A stretch of DNA of 64,000 nucleotides from JACRBR01 sp964371355 (GTDB lineage Bacteria; Chloroflexota; Dehalococcoidia; DSTF01; JACRBR01). Below the pieces are notes generated by a model, which searched no databases, was not told the DNA's origin, and saw only the letters and a program-made list of their open reading frames with translations. The stretch is from assembly GCA_964371355.1 (NCBI GenBank), contig CAYJMG010000019.1, forward strand, positions 1-64,000, read 5' to 3'. The position numbers and the translations under genes are program-made. Below are positions 16,518 through 24,471 of the stretch, in pieces; position 1 is the stretch's first letter; every line of letters begins with the position of its first letter.

Positions 16518-16904
16518 ATGGTTCAAGCTGTGGCCATGGCAAGCCGGCGTGGCCGTCCCCGGCATCCGGGTGTGTTCACCGCCACCGAGTGGCGCGTGGC
16601 AGCGGCGCTGCGCACGGGCGCGACGAACGCCACCATCGCGCAGGAGCTGGGCGTCAGCGTCCATACGGTGCGGTCGCACGTCGCGCACATCCTGCGCAAA
16701 CTCGGCGTCTCGACCCGGCGCGACGCGACGGCAGTCCTCGATGGCGAGCAACCAGCCCGGACGCGCCGGTGCTCGTTCTGCCTGCGCAGCGAAGACGACG
16801 TTGCCGAGCTGGTGGCCGGGATGGCGGGGGGCCACATCTGCGGCGAATGCGTGAACGTAGCAGCGCGCATCGTCGCCGAGCATCGGGGCCGAGCAGGCTC
16901 GTAG
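16518..16904 (+). CDS. LuxR-type HTH fused to a ClpX-like C4 zinc finger
   Basis: 128 residues. About 18-75 is a LuxR/GerE helix-turn-helix (FTATEWRVAAALRTGATNATIA, with SVHTVRSHVAHILRKLGVSTR as recognition region). About 84-118 matches the ClpX N-terminal zinc finger: Cys85-x2-Cys88 (CSFC), 19 residues, Cys108-x2-Cys111 (CGEC), with EDDVAELVAG and ICGECV phrases. No receiver or protease domain is present. The finger in ClpX dimerises and binds substrates and adaptors, so here it could mediate dimerisation of a DNA-binding protein or link it to ClpX-type partners; this is inference. It is transcribed alone. Confidence 0.8.
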   Translation: MVQAVAMASRRGRPRHPGVFTATEWRVAAALRTGATNATIAQELGVSVHTVRSHVAHILRKLGVSTRRDATAVLDGEQPARTRRCSFCLRSEDDVAELVAGMAGGHICGECVNVAARIVAEHRGRAGS

Positions 16905-17052
16905 TGGTCCGCGGCGGCTCGTCACTCGCTCTGCCGTTTGGTGTTTTGGCTTCGACCTTCGCCTCTCGCCTGATCTTCGCCCGCATGGGCCGACGTTGCG
17001 CCGCGCTGTAGCATGACGCGCAAACAGAATCGAGGCGACGAGGAGCAATGCG

Positions 17053-18279
17053 ATGATCGACTTTGAGATCCCGGCAGAGGCGAAGGCCATTCGTGAGACG
17101 GTGCGGACGTTTGTGCAGGACGTCTGCATTCCGGCAGAGGCCGAACTCGAGAGGCGGCCGTACAAGGAAGTGCTTGGCGAGCTGCGCACGAAGGCCCGCT
17201 CGCAGGGGTTGTGGTGCCCGTTCATCCCGAAGGAGTACGGCGGGATGGGGCTGGGGCCGCTGGCGAATGCGCTGGTGCAGATGGAGCTGGGCGAGAGCCA
17301 CCTGGGCGCGCTGGCGATGAACACGCAAGGGCCGGACGACGCGACGATGTTGACTCTGTTGACCTACGGCACCGACTTTCAGAAGGAGAAGTTTCTGAAG
17401 CCGCTGCTGAACGGCGAAAAGCGCATCTGCTACTCGATGACCGAGAAGGCGGCGGGCGCGGACGCGACCGGCATGCAGACGCGGGCGGTGCGGGACGGCG
17501 ACCACTGGGTGCTAAACGGCGAGAAGTGGTTCAGCAGCGGGGCGACGGCGGCGGACATCGCGATGGTGATGGCGAAGACGAGCCCGGACGCGCCGCGGCA
17601 CCAGCAGTTCAGCACGTTCCTCGTGGAGCTGCCGAACCCCGGATACCAGATCGTGCGCAACGTGAAGACGATGAACCCGGAGAGCGAGCTGGGCGAGCTG
17701 ATGGGCGCCGGACACGCGGAGATCGTCATCAAGGACCTGGTGGTGCCGCACGAGAACATCGTGGGCGGGGAGGGTCAGGGTTTCAACATGGGCCAGCACC
17801 GGCTGGCGTACGGGCGGCTGCGTCATGGCATGCACAACGTCGCGATGGCGCAGCGGGCGCTGGATATGGCGACGAAGCGCGTGCTGGAGCGCTCGACGTT
17901 CGGGAAGCCGCTGGCCGAACGGCAGGGCGTGCAGTGGATGCTGGCGGACTGCGCCAGCGAGCTGTACATCGCGCGCCTGATGCTGCTGCATATCGCCTAC
18001 AAGGCGGAGAAGGGACTGGACCTGCGCCAGGAGAACTCGATCGCGAAGGTGTACCTTGCGAACATGGTGCACAAGGTCGTGGACACGGCAATCCAGTTGC
18101 ACGGCGCCCTGGGCTACAGCCAGGACACGCCGCTGGCGCGCTGGTACACCAGCATTCGCTCGCAGCGACTGGTCGATGGCCCGGACGAGGTGCACCGCTG
18201 GACGGTGGGCCGCAACCTGCTAAAGGCCTACAAGGAGCACGGCACGACCGCGCCGGCCTGCGGCGGCGACCTGGTGTAG
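17053..18279 (+). CDS. Acyl-CoA dehydrogenase
   Basis: 408 residues. The three-domain acyl-CoA dehydrogenase fold is clear. The N-terminal helical part has EYGGMGLGPLANALV. The middle beta-domain FAD motif is CYSMTEKAAGADATGMQTRAV followed by LNGEKWFSSGA. The C-terminal domain includes RLAYGRLRHGMHNVAMAQRALD, ERSTFGKPLAERQGVQWMLAD and QLHGALGYSQDTPLARWY. It oxidises acyl-CoA thioesters to enoyl-CoA, passing electrons to ETF. The ACAD10/11-like type fits the APH protein nearby. ATG 17053 has AGGAG seven bases upstream; a -10-like TAGCAT lies about 40 bp upstream. Confidence 0.92.
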   Translation: MIDFEIPAEAKAIRETVRTFVQDVCIPAEAELERRPYKEVLGELRTKARSQGLWCPFIPKEYGGMGLGPLANALVQMELGESHLGALAMNTQGPDDATMLTLLTYGTDFQKEKFLKPLLNGEKRICYSMTEKAAGADATGMQTRAVRDGDHWVLNGEKWFSSGATAADIAMVMAKTSPDAPRHQQFSTFLVELPNPGYQIVRNVKTMNPESELGELMGAGHAEIVIKDLVVPHENIVGGEGQGFNMGQHRLAYGRLRHGMHNVAMAQRALDMATKRVLERSTFGKPLAERQGVQWMLADCASELYIARLMLLHIAYKAEKGLDLRQENSIAKVYLANMVHKVVDTAIQLHGALGYSQDTPLARWYTSIRSQRLVDGPDEVHRWTVGRNLLKAYKEHGTTAPACGGDLV

Positions 18280-18377
18280 GTTCGGGGTCACCCATTTCCG
18301 CCTGGCGGAACTAAGCGGTGGTGCGACGCAGGTCGCTGGTGGGCAGGCCGCGGCGTGCCCCTACAGGTGGTGGCGTT

Positions 18378-18383
18378 TAGGCT
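18378..18383 (+). promoter_or_regulatory. -10 element TAGGCT placed for a leaderless GTG start
   Basis: TAGGCT ends 6 bases before GTG 18390 and 3 bases before GTG 18387. The constant 6-base spacing elsewhere in the window favours 18390. Confidence 0.4.
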
Positions 18384-18389
18384 GCGGTG

Positions 18390-19574
18390 GTGATCGCCAC
18401 CAACCACACCGACTACCGGCTGCTGCACGTGGCGGCCTTCGTGGCGATCTTCTGCCTCGGCGTGTCGGCGGCCACGATCGGTCCGGTGCTGCCGTTCCTG
18501 GCGGACGACGTCGATATTGCGCTGGACACGGCGGGGCTGCTGCTGACGGCGTTCTTCATCGGCTCGATCGGCTCGTCGGCGCTCGTCGCCTTCGCGCTGC
18601 ACGGGCGGGATACGCGGGTGCTGTGCGCGGTGGGGCTGTGCGGACAGCTGCTGGGGACGCTGGCGCTTGGGTTCGCGCCGACGTGGCCGCTGGTGCTGGC
18701 ATCGGGGCTGATCATCGGCATTGGCGACGGGTTCGTCGTGGCCGGCACGCACATCCTCATGCCCGCGACCTCCGACGACGTGCCGAGCGCGCTGAACAAG
18801 CTCAACATCTTCTTCGCCCTGGGCGCCATCGCCGGGCCGGTGTGGACCGGGGCGGTGCTCTCGACGACCGGCGACCGCGAGATCGTGTACGCCGGGATCA
18901 GCGTGCTGCTGGTGGTGGCGCTGGGGCTGATGATCGCGGCCGATGTCAGCGCCCACCGGGCGTTCGCGGCCCCGGACGAGGAGTTCGTGCCGCCGTCGTC
19001 AGCCACGGCGTGGATCATGGGGGGCGTGCTGTTCCTGTACGTGGGCGCGGAGTTCGGCCTGGGCACGTGGGTGTCGACGTTCGCGCGCGACACGGCCGAG
19101 GCGGGCGTGTTCGGGTCGGCGCTCATCGCCGCGGGCTACTGGGGTGCGCTGGCGGCGGGGAGGTTCGTGACCGCGTGGTACTTCCGCACCGGGCGCGAGG
19201 CGTCACTGCTGTTGGCGGGCGCGTGCGGCGGCGGGGCGGTCGCATCACTGGTGCTGGCGCTGTCGTCGGGGAACATCGTGCTTGCGGCGGCCTCGGCGTT
19301 CGCTGCGGGGTTCTTCTTCGGGCCCATCTGGCCCGCGGTGACGGCGATCGCGGCGGAGGGCGCGGAGTCCGCGACGATGGCGACCACGGTGACGCTGGGG
19401 AACGCGGGCGGGATCGCGATCCCGTGGCTGCAGGGGCGGGTACTGGTGGGCGCCGGCGCCACGCAGGGCGTCGGCGTGACGGCCGTGCTATGCGCGGCGA
19501 TGTTCGGAATCGTGATGGCGTTCCGGGCGCGACGCGTGGCCGGAGGCGTCGAGGTCGGAGACGGGCTCGCCTGA
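18390..19574 (+). CDS. MFS transporter
   Basis: 394 residues with about 12 hydrophobic helices, starting at about 12-34 (AAFVAIFCLGVSAATIGPVLPFLAD). An Arg/Asp loop between TM2 and TM3 (HGRDTRVL) fits the major facilitator superfamily. It is similar in style to sugar/FucP-like or Bcr-like single-domain MFS carriers; the substrate is unknown. The C-terminus overlaps the C-terminus of the convergent MFS gene by 87 bp. GTG 18390 is preferred over GTG 18387 from the position of the -10 element. No RBS is visible. Confidence 0.85.
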   Translation: MIATNHTDYRLLHVAAFVAIFCLGVSAATIGPVLPFLADDVDIALDTAGLLLTAFFIGSIGSSALVAFALHGRDTRVLCAVGLCGQLLGTLALGFAPTWPLVLASGLIIGIGDGFVVAGTHILMPATSDDVPSALNKLNIFFALGAIAGPVWTGAVLSTTGDREIVYAGISVLLVVALGLMIAADVSAHRAFAAPDEEFVPPSSATAWIMGGVLFLYVGAEFGLGTWVSTFARDTAEAGVFGSALIAAGYWGALAAGRFVTAWYFRTGREASLLLAGACGGGAVASLVLALSSGNIVLAAASAFAAGFFFGPIWPAVTAIAAEGAESATMATTVTLGNAGGIAIPWLQGRVLVGAGATQGVGVTAVLCAAMFGIVMAFRARRVAGGVEVGDGLA

Positions 19575-21026
19575 CTCCTCCCAGTACGACGAGAGCACAT
19601 CGAGCCGGCCGGGCGCGGGCCGGCCCCCGAACGTGTAGCTGAGGTTCACCAGCCACACGGCGCTTGCCAGCAGCGCGAACGGCGACAGGATCAGGACCGG
19701 CCGCACACCAACGACCGTCGCGGCGGCGCCGAGCGTCAGCAACGGTACGATCGTCGCGCCGTTTTTCAGCATGCTCTGGAGGGCGAACGTCCTGCCCTGA
19801 TAGCGCAGCGGCACCCGCCGGTTGATGTACGTCTGGACCGCGATCTGGGTCAGTGCCAGCCCGAACCCCAAAAGGATCGCGAGAAAGCCGGCCGCGGCGA
19901 GGTCGTCCCCGATCTCGACGCCGAGGCCATCGGTGATGCGCAGCGGATTGATGGGGTTCACGAGATCGGCGATCTGCTCGACCACGCCGAGCGAGAACAG
20001 GACGACCGTCGTGATCGCGAAGCCGGCAAGCGCGACGGGCCGCTCGCCAAACAAGCGGACGAGGGGCGGGGTGAGCAGGAGCGCCGCGACGAGACCGAGT
20101 GAGGTGGGTGCGAAGACGTAGACGGCATCGGCGGGGTCGACGCCCAGCACGCTCTGCACGTAGCGCGGGCCCAGCGTCTGGACGACGATGCTGGCCGTCC
20201 CGGCGAGCACGGCGACGAAGATCATCGTGGCGACGGCCCGTTCGTGTGCCAGCCAGCGGACGGTGGCGCGCACGTTGACCTGCGGGCGGCGCCGCAGGTC
20301 GAGCTTGCGCTCGGGCTCCCCGGTGGGGAGATCGAACACGCGGCTAGCGGCGAGGAAGAGCAGGACGCCGGAGACCGTGAAGACAGCCTGTTCGTTGAAC
20401 ACGCGCACGAGGACGGGTGCGAGGACGGCGGTCCCAAACGCCGTGCCGATATTGGACGAGAGGCTGACGAGCGAGGCGGCGGACGCAAGCTGTTGCTCCG
20501 TCGCGACGAGCGGGAGGACGGCGGACTCGCTGGGCCCGGAGAGCTGGCCGAGAAGGTTGACGAAGAAGATGAGGAACAGCACGGACGAGAGGTCCGTCCC
20601 AAACAGAATCGGCATGAAGATGCACAGCACCGCCTGCACGTTGTATGCGACGGCGAGGGCAACGCGCTTGGGGACATGGTCGGCGACGGCGCCGCCGTAG
20701 AGTGCGAAAAGCGCCGGCGGCAGGAGCGCGGCAACCCCTATCAGCGCGCATTCGAACGCGGTGCCACCGCGGCGCACGACGGCGATGAGGGCGCCGTACG
20801 CGAGCGCTTGCTGGCCGGCGTCGGAGAAGAAGCGAGAGGCCAGGATCTGCTCGAACCGGGGGTTCCGGGCGATCGACGCGTCGGGCAGGAAGAACCACAG
20901 CAGGCGGAAGACGTGCGCCTGCCCGCGGTCGAGCGCGGAGTCTGCGCGGAGGTACGCACCGTCGAACATCTGACGGCCGCCGCGAAAGCGGCCAGGGGGC
21001 GTTTCGGGCGGACGCTGATCGTCCAT
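19488..21026 (-). CDS. MFS transporter, drug-efflux DHA3-like
   Basis: 512 residues. A ~70-residue soluble N-terminal region leads into FEQILASRFFSDAGQQALAYG, the typical start of DHA3/MacrolideEfflux-type carriers. Motif A is in GGAVADHVPKRVALA. About 12 helices are present, with a Lys/Arg-rich central loop (PEREKLDLRRRPQVN-like region, about 245-260). A Ser/Asp/His-rich tail follows the last helix. It probably exports lipophilic compounds. A TACACT hexamer ends 8 bp upstream of ATG 21026, so its leader is short or absent. It faces the other MFS gene tail to tail, overlapping by 87 bp. Confidence 0.85.
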   Translation of the reverse strand: MDDQRPPETPPGRFRGGRQMFDGAYLRADSALDRGQAHVFRLLWFFLPDASIARNPRFEQILASRFFSDAGQQALAYGALIAVVRRGGTAFECALIGVAALLPPALFALYGGAVADHVPKRVALAVAYNVQAVLCIFMPILFGTDLSSVLFLIFFVNLLGQLSGPSESAVLPLVATEQQLASAASLVSLSSNIGTAFGTAVLAPVLVRVFNEQAVFTVSGVLLFLAASRVFDLPTGEPERKLDLRRRPQVNVRATVRWLAHERAVATMIFVAVLAGTASIVVQTLGPRYVQSVLGVDPADAVYVFAPTSLGLVAALLLTPPLVRLFGERPVALAGFAITTVVLFSLGVVEQIADLVNPINPLRITDGLGVEIGDDLAAAGFLAILLGFGLALTQIAVQTYINRRVPLRYQGRTFALQSMLKNGATIVPLLTLGAAATVVGVRPVLILSPFALLASAVWLVNLSYTFGGRPAPGRLDVLSSYWEESGEPVSDLDASGHASRPERHHDSEHRRA

Positions 21027-21064
21027 ACGAGGCGAGTGTAGCGGGGCAGGGCGGCGGGGCGTGT

Positions 21065-21095
21065 GCTTGAGTCAAGCGCGGGTCTCGCTGATAGT
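21065..21095 (+). promoter_or_regulatory. Promoter of the epoxide hydrolase operon with palindromic -35
   Basis: TTGAGT (21067-21072), a 17-bp spacer and GATAGT (21090-21095) form a reasonable vegetative promoter. The -35 is embedded in a perfect 13-bp palindrome, GCTTGAGTCAAGC (21065-21077), which could be an operator. The leader to ATG 21164 is about 60 bases. Confidence 0.5.
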
Positions 21096-21163
21096 TGGCG
21101 GACTGGAACCTGGAGATGGGAAGCAGGAGCGGGAGGCGGGAAACACAGGAGTGGAGCGACTTG

Positions 21164-22117
21164 ATGGCTACTGAGATCACGCACCGGACGATACAGACGA
21201 ACGGGATCAATCTGCATGTCGCCGAGGCAGGCGAGGGCCCGCTGGTGCTACTCCTGCATGGCTGGCCGGAGCTTTGGTACTCGTGGCGCCACCAGATACC
21301 GGCGCTCGCCGCCGCCGGATACCACGCGGTCGCCCCCGACGTCCGCGGCTACGGCCAGAGCGACTGCCCGCACCCGGTCGAGGCGTACAGCATGAAGACG
21401 ATGCTGGCCGACTACCTGGGCTTGCTCGATGCCCTCGGTGAGCAATCGGCGGTCGTCGTCGGCCACGACTGGGGTGCGCCGATGGCCTGGAACAGCGCGG
21501 CGCTGTACCCGGACCGCTACCGTGCGGTGGTCGGCATGAGCGTGCCGCACCTGGCACGCGCGCCCATGGCCCCGACATCGATGCTGAAGGCCGTGTTCCA
21601 GGAGAACTGGTTCTACATTCTCTACTTCCAGGAACCCGGCATCGCCGAGGCCGAGTTCGAGGCCGATGTCGCGAAGACGATGCGCACCATCCTCGCCGGC
21701 GCCGGCTCGTTCGACGCGGCCGCGGCATCGATGGCGCAGAAGAAGAAGGGCGACAGGTTCCTGACTGGCCTGACGGCGCCTACGACGCTCCCCCCCTGGC
21801 TGACCGAGGACGACGTCGCGTACTTCTCGTCGCAATTCGGGAAGACCGGGTTCCGGGGCGGCTTGAACCGCTACCGGAACATGGACCGCGACTGGGAGGA
21901 ACTGCCGGAGCTGGGCGAGAAGAAGATCGCGCAGCCGGCGCTATTCATCACCGGCGAGCATGACCCGGTGAAGACGTTCGCCCCGGCGGAGGCGATGCAG
22001 GCCTTCGTGCCCGGGCTGAAGGGGATGGTGGAGGTCGCCGGCGCCGGCCACTGGGTGCAACAGGAGAAGGCGGCGGAGGTGAACGAGGCGCTGCTGGCGT
22101 TCCTGAGCGACCTGTGA
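21164..22117 (+). CDS. Epoxide hydrolase (alpha/beta hydrolase), paralogue 1
   Basis: 317 residues. The oxyanion motif is LHGWPELWYSWRHQ (about 31-44), the nucleophile elbow GHDWGAPMA with Asp102, the acid Asp in ITGEHDPV, and the catalytic His in GAGHWVQQE. Asp as nucleophile with HGWP marks soluble epoxide hydrolases rather than esterases. It opens epoxides to diols. It shares the same start and motif order with the next gene and is clearly a tandem duplicate. GGAG lies 7 bases before ATG 21164. It is probably the first gene of an operon running to the amidohydrolase at 25706. Confidence 0.9.
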   Translation: MATEITHRTIQTNGINLHVAEAGEGPLVLLLHGWPELWYSWRHQIPALAAAGYHAVAPDVRGYGQSDCPHPVEAYSMKTMLADYLGLLDALGEQSAVVVGHDWGAPMAWNSAALYPDRYRAVVGMSVPHLARAPMAPTSMLKAVFQENWFYILYFQEPGIAEAEFEADVAKTMRTILAGAGSFDAAAASMAQKKKGDRFLTGLTAPTTLPPWLTEDDVAYFSSQFGKTGFRGGLNRYRNMDRDWEELPELGEKKIAQPALFITGEHDPVKTFAPAEAMQAFVPGLKGMVEVAGAGHWVQQEKAAEVNEALLAFLSDL

Positions 22118-22193
22118 CGTGGAAAAGGCGGAGATGTAACGGCGGACGATGGACATCGAGGAGCCGGGAGCAGCAAGGAGACTGGAGCGGACC

Positions 22194-23153
22194 GTGGGGA
22201 CTGACATCACGCACCGGACGGTAGAGACGAACGGGATACGCCTGCACATCGCTGAGGCGGGGGAAGGGCCGGTGGTGCTATTCCTGCACGGCTGGCCCGA
22301 GTCGTGGTACTCGTGGCGCCACCAGCTCCCGGCGGCGGCCGCGGCCGGGTTCCACGCCGTCGCGCCCGACGTGCGGGGTTACGGCGACAGCGACAAGCCC
22401 AACGCGATCGATGCGTACAGCATGAAGACGATGGTCGCCGACTACGTGGGGCTGCTCGACGCTCTTGGCACGCAGACCGCGGTGGTGGTCGGGCACGACT
22501 GGGGCGCGCCGATGGCGTACCATTGCGCGCTGCTGGCGCCCGAGCGATTCCGCGCGGTCGTGGGCATGAGCGTGCCGTACACCGGCCGGCCGGCGGCGCC
22601 CCCGCTGGAGACCTTCGCGCGGATCTTCAAGGACTCGTTCTTCTATATCGACTACTTCCAGCAGGTCGGCGTGGCCGAGAAGGAGCTGGAGGCCGACGTC
22701 CGCCGTTCGATGAAACTGATCCTGTACGGAGCTTCGGGAGACGCACCGCCGGGCCCGGGTTTCGCGGGCAAACCGAAGGGCGCGGGGCTGCTCGACGGGA
22801 TGACCGATCCGGCGACGCTGCCAGCGTGGCTCACGGAGGCGGACCTGGACTTCTACGCCGGAGAGTTCGCAAAAGGCGGCTTCCGCGGGCCGATTAATCG
22901 CTACCGCAACATGGATCGGGACTGGCACGAGCTGTCGCACCTCGCAGGCGCGCACATCACGCAGCCGTGCCTGTTCGTGGCGGGCGAGAAGGACGGCGTC
23001 ATCGCGATGAACCCGCAGGGTATCGACACGATGAAGGCGAACTGCGACGATCTGCGTGGCGTTGCGCTGATCCCGGGCGCCGGACACTGGACGCAGCAAG
23101 AGCGGCCGGCGGAGACGAACGCGGCGCTCATCGACTTCCTGAAAGGACTGTAA
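22194..23153 (+). CDS. Epoxide hydrolase, paralogue 2
   Basis: 319 residues. It aligns with paralogue 1 along the whole length: LHGWPESWYSWRHQ, GHDWGAPMA (nucleophile Asp about 102), GEKDGVI, GAGHWTQQE. GTG 22194 aligns exactly with ATG 21164 of the paralogue, and both are preceded by GGAGCG. Upstream in-frame codons (from 22149) are therefore probably not translated. Cap-domain sequences differ (PPGPGFAGKPKGAG versus a Met/Lys-rich stretch), suggesting different substrates. The LLM oxidoreductase follows after 2 bp. Confidence 0.9.
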   Translation: MGTDITHRTVETNGIRLHIAEAGEGPVVLFLHGWPESWYSWRHQLPAAAAAGFHAVAPDVRGYGDSDKPNAIDAYSMKTMVADYVGLLDALGTQTAVVVGHDWGAPMAYHCALLAPERFRAVVGMSVPYTGRPAAPPLETFARIFKDSFFYIDYFQQVGVAEKELEADVRRSMKLILYGASGDAPPGPGFAGKPKGAGLLDGMTDPATLPAWLTEADLDFYAGEFAKGGFRGPINRYRNMDRDWHELSHLAGAHITQPCLFVAGEKDGVIAMNPQGIDTMKANCDDLRGVALIPGAGHWTQQERPAETNAALIDFLKGL

Positions 23154-23155
23154 CG

Positions 23156-24079
23156 ATGCGAATTGGACTGATGCACGGCGACGCGGGGAGCTTCACGGTC
23201 GAGGAGCAGATACAACAGATCGTCGATGAGGAGAAGGACGGGTTCCCGTGCGCGTGGTTCGGCCAAGTGTTCGGCGGGGACTCCCTGACCATCATCGCGC
23301 TGGCGGGACAGCGCGCGAAGAAGATCCAGTTCGGCACGGGCGTTATCCCGACGTACACGCGGCACCCCTTCGCGATGGCGCAGCAGGCGATGACCGTACA
23401 GGCGGCTCTCGATGGGCGGTTCACGCTGGGCATCGGCCCCTCGCACCAGGTGGTCGTTGAGTCGATGTGGGGGCTCTCGTACGACAAGCCGGCGCGCCAC
23501 ATGAAGGAGTACCTGCAGGTGCTGCTGCCGCTGGTGCGCGAGGGGCGCGTCCGGTTTTCGGGCGACGTGTACAAGGTCGCGGGGCAGATCAACGTCGAGG
23601 GCATGAAGCCGCTGCCCGTCATTATCTCCGCCCTGGCGCCGATGATGCTGAAGCTCGCGGGCGCGATGGCCGACGGCACAGCGACATGGATGACAGGACC
23701 GAAGACGCTGGAGAGCCACATCGTGCCATCGATCACGGCGGCAGCGAACGAGGCCGGGCGCCCGGCGCCGCGCATCGTCGTGGGACTCCCCATCTGCGTG
23801 ACGGAAGACGTGGCAGCGGCGCGCGAGGCCGCCGGGAAGGTCTTCGCGGTCTATGGCGGCCTGCCGAACTACCGCCGGATGCTGGAAAAGGAAGGCGCCG
23901 CGGGGCCGGCCGACGTAGCCGTCGTCGGAAACGAGGCGCAGGTCGAGCAACAGCTTCGTGACGTGGCGAGCGCCGGGGCAACGGACCTCGTGGCGCCCAT
24001 CTTCCCGACCGGCCCGGACGCGAAGGCGTCGTTCGCACGCACGCGGGCCCTTTTGAAGTCGCTCAACGGCAAGGTGTGA
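23156..24079 (+). CDS. LLM-class (probable F420-dependent) oxidoreductase
   Basis: 307 residues. TIM-barrel luciferase-like monooxygenase family. The N-terminal MRIGLMHGD strand, FGTGVIPTYTRHPFAMAQQAMTVQ, LDGRFTLGIGPSH, RVRFSGDVYKV and PVIISALAPMMLKLAG blocks match the actinobacterial and chloroflexal F420-dependent subclass. The cofactor (F420 versus FMN) cannot be settled by motif alone. It sits between the two epoxide hydrolases and the amidohydrolase, so it may reduce or oxidise an intermediate of the same pathway. Its stop overlaps the start of the RHH gene. Confidence 0.88.
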   Translation: MRIGLMHGDAGSFTVEEQIQQIVDEEKDGFPCAWFGQVFGGDSLTIIALAGQRAKKIQFGTGVIPTYTRHPFAMAQQAMTVQAALDGRFTLGIGPSHQVVVESMWGLSYDKPARHMKEYLQVLLPLVREGRVRFSGDVYKVAGQINVEGMKPLPVIISALAPMMLKLAGAMADGTATWMTGPKTLESHIVPSITAAANEAGRPAPRIVVGLPICVTEDVAAAREAAGKVFAVYGGLPNYRRMLEKEGAAGPADVAVVGNEAQVEQQLRDVASAGATDLVAPIFPTGPDAKASFARTRALLKSLNGKV

Positions 24080-24471
24080 TGGTAATCGAGGAAGCCCCCA
24101 GCTATGGATCGAGACCGCGTACGAGCAGGAGCAGGACATCCCGCTCCCCCACGATCTGGAACTACGAGGAGGACTACAGCGGACGGTTCAACCTGCGATT
24201 GCCACCGGCACTCCATGAAGCACTGGCCGAAGGAGCGCGCGAATCGGGCGTGAGCTTGAACCAGTACGTCGTGGCCCTGCTGGCGCGGGGAGATGCGCAG
24301 GCGCGGATCGAGGAGCGGATGAGCCGGCTGGAGGCCATGATGCTGTCCACGCGTCCGGCGGGGTTCGCCGTGGCCGACGAGAAGGCACCGTACGATGCGG
24401 GGCGACCGCCGAAGCCGGTGCGGACAAAGACAACGGTGAAGAAGGCTGCAGGACGGAGACGGACGGCATGA
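24079..24471 (+). CDS. Ribbon-helix-helix (HicB/Arc-like) protein with basic tail
   Basis: 130 residues. About 35-70 reads YSGRFNLRLPPALHEALAEG then ESGVSLNQYVVALLARG, the ribbon-helix-helix pattern of HicB-C-terminal and Arc-type antitoxins and repressors. The N-terminal 30 residues are Ser/Arg-rich. The C-terminal ~40 are basic (KTTVKKAAGRRR). There is no toxin gene next to it; it is embedded by 1-4 bp overlaps in the catabolic operon. A local transcriptional regulator of the operon is more likely than a toxin-antitoxin pair. ATG 24079 is preferred to GTG 24076, which overlaps the upstream stop. Confidence 0.75.
   Translation: MVIEEAPSYGSRPRTSRSRTSRSPTIWNYEEDYSGRFNLRLPPALHEALAEGARESGVSLNQYVVALLARGDAQARIEERMSRLEAMMLSTRPAGFAVADEKAPYDAGRPPKPVRTKTTVKKAAGRRRTA

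Noticed and set aside
24079..24471. HicAB toxin-antitoxin system
   Set aside because: Only the RHH half is present; no HicA-like gene on either strand nearby.
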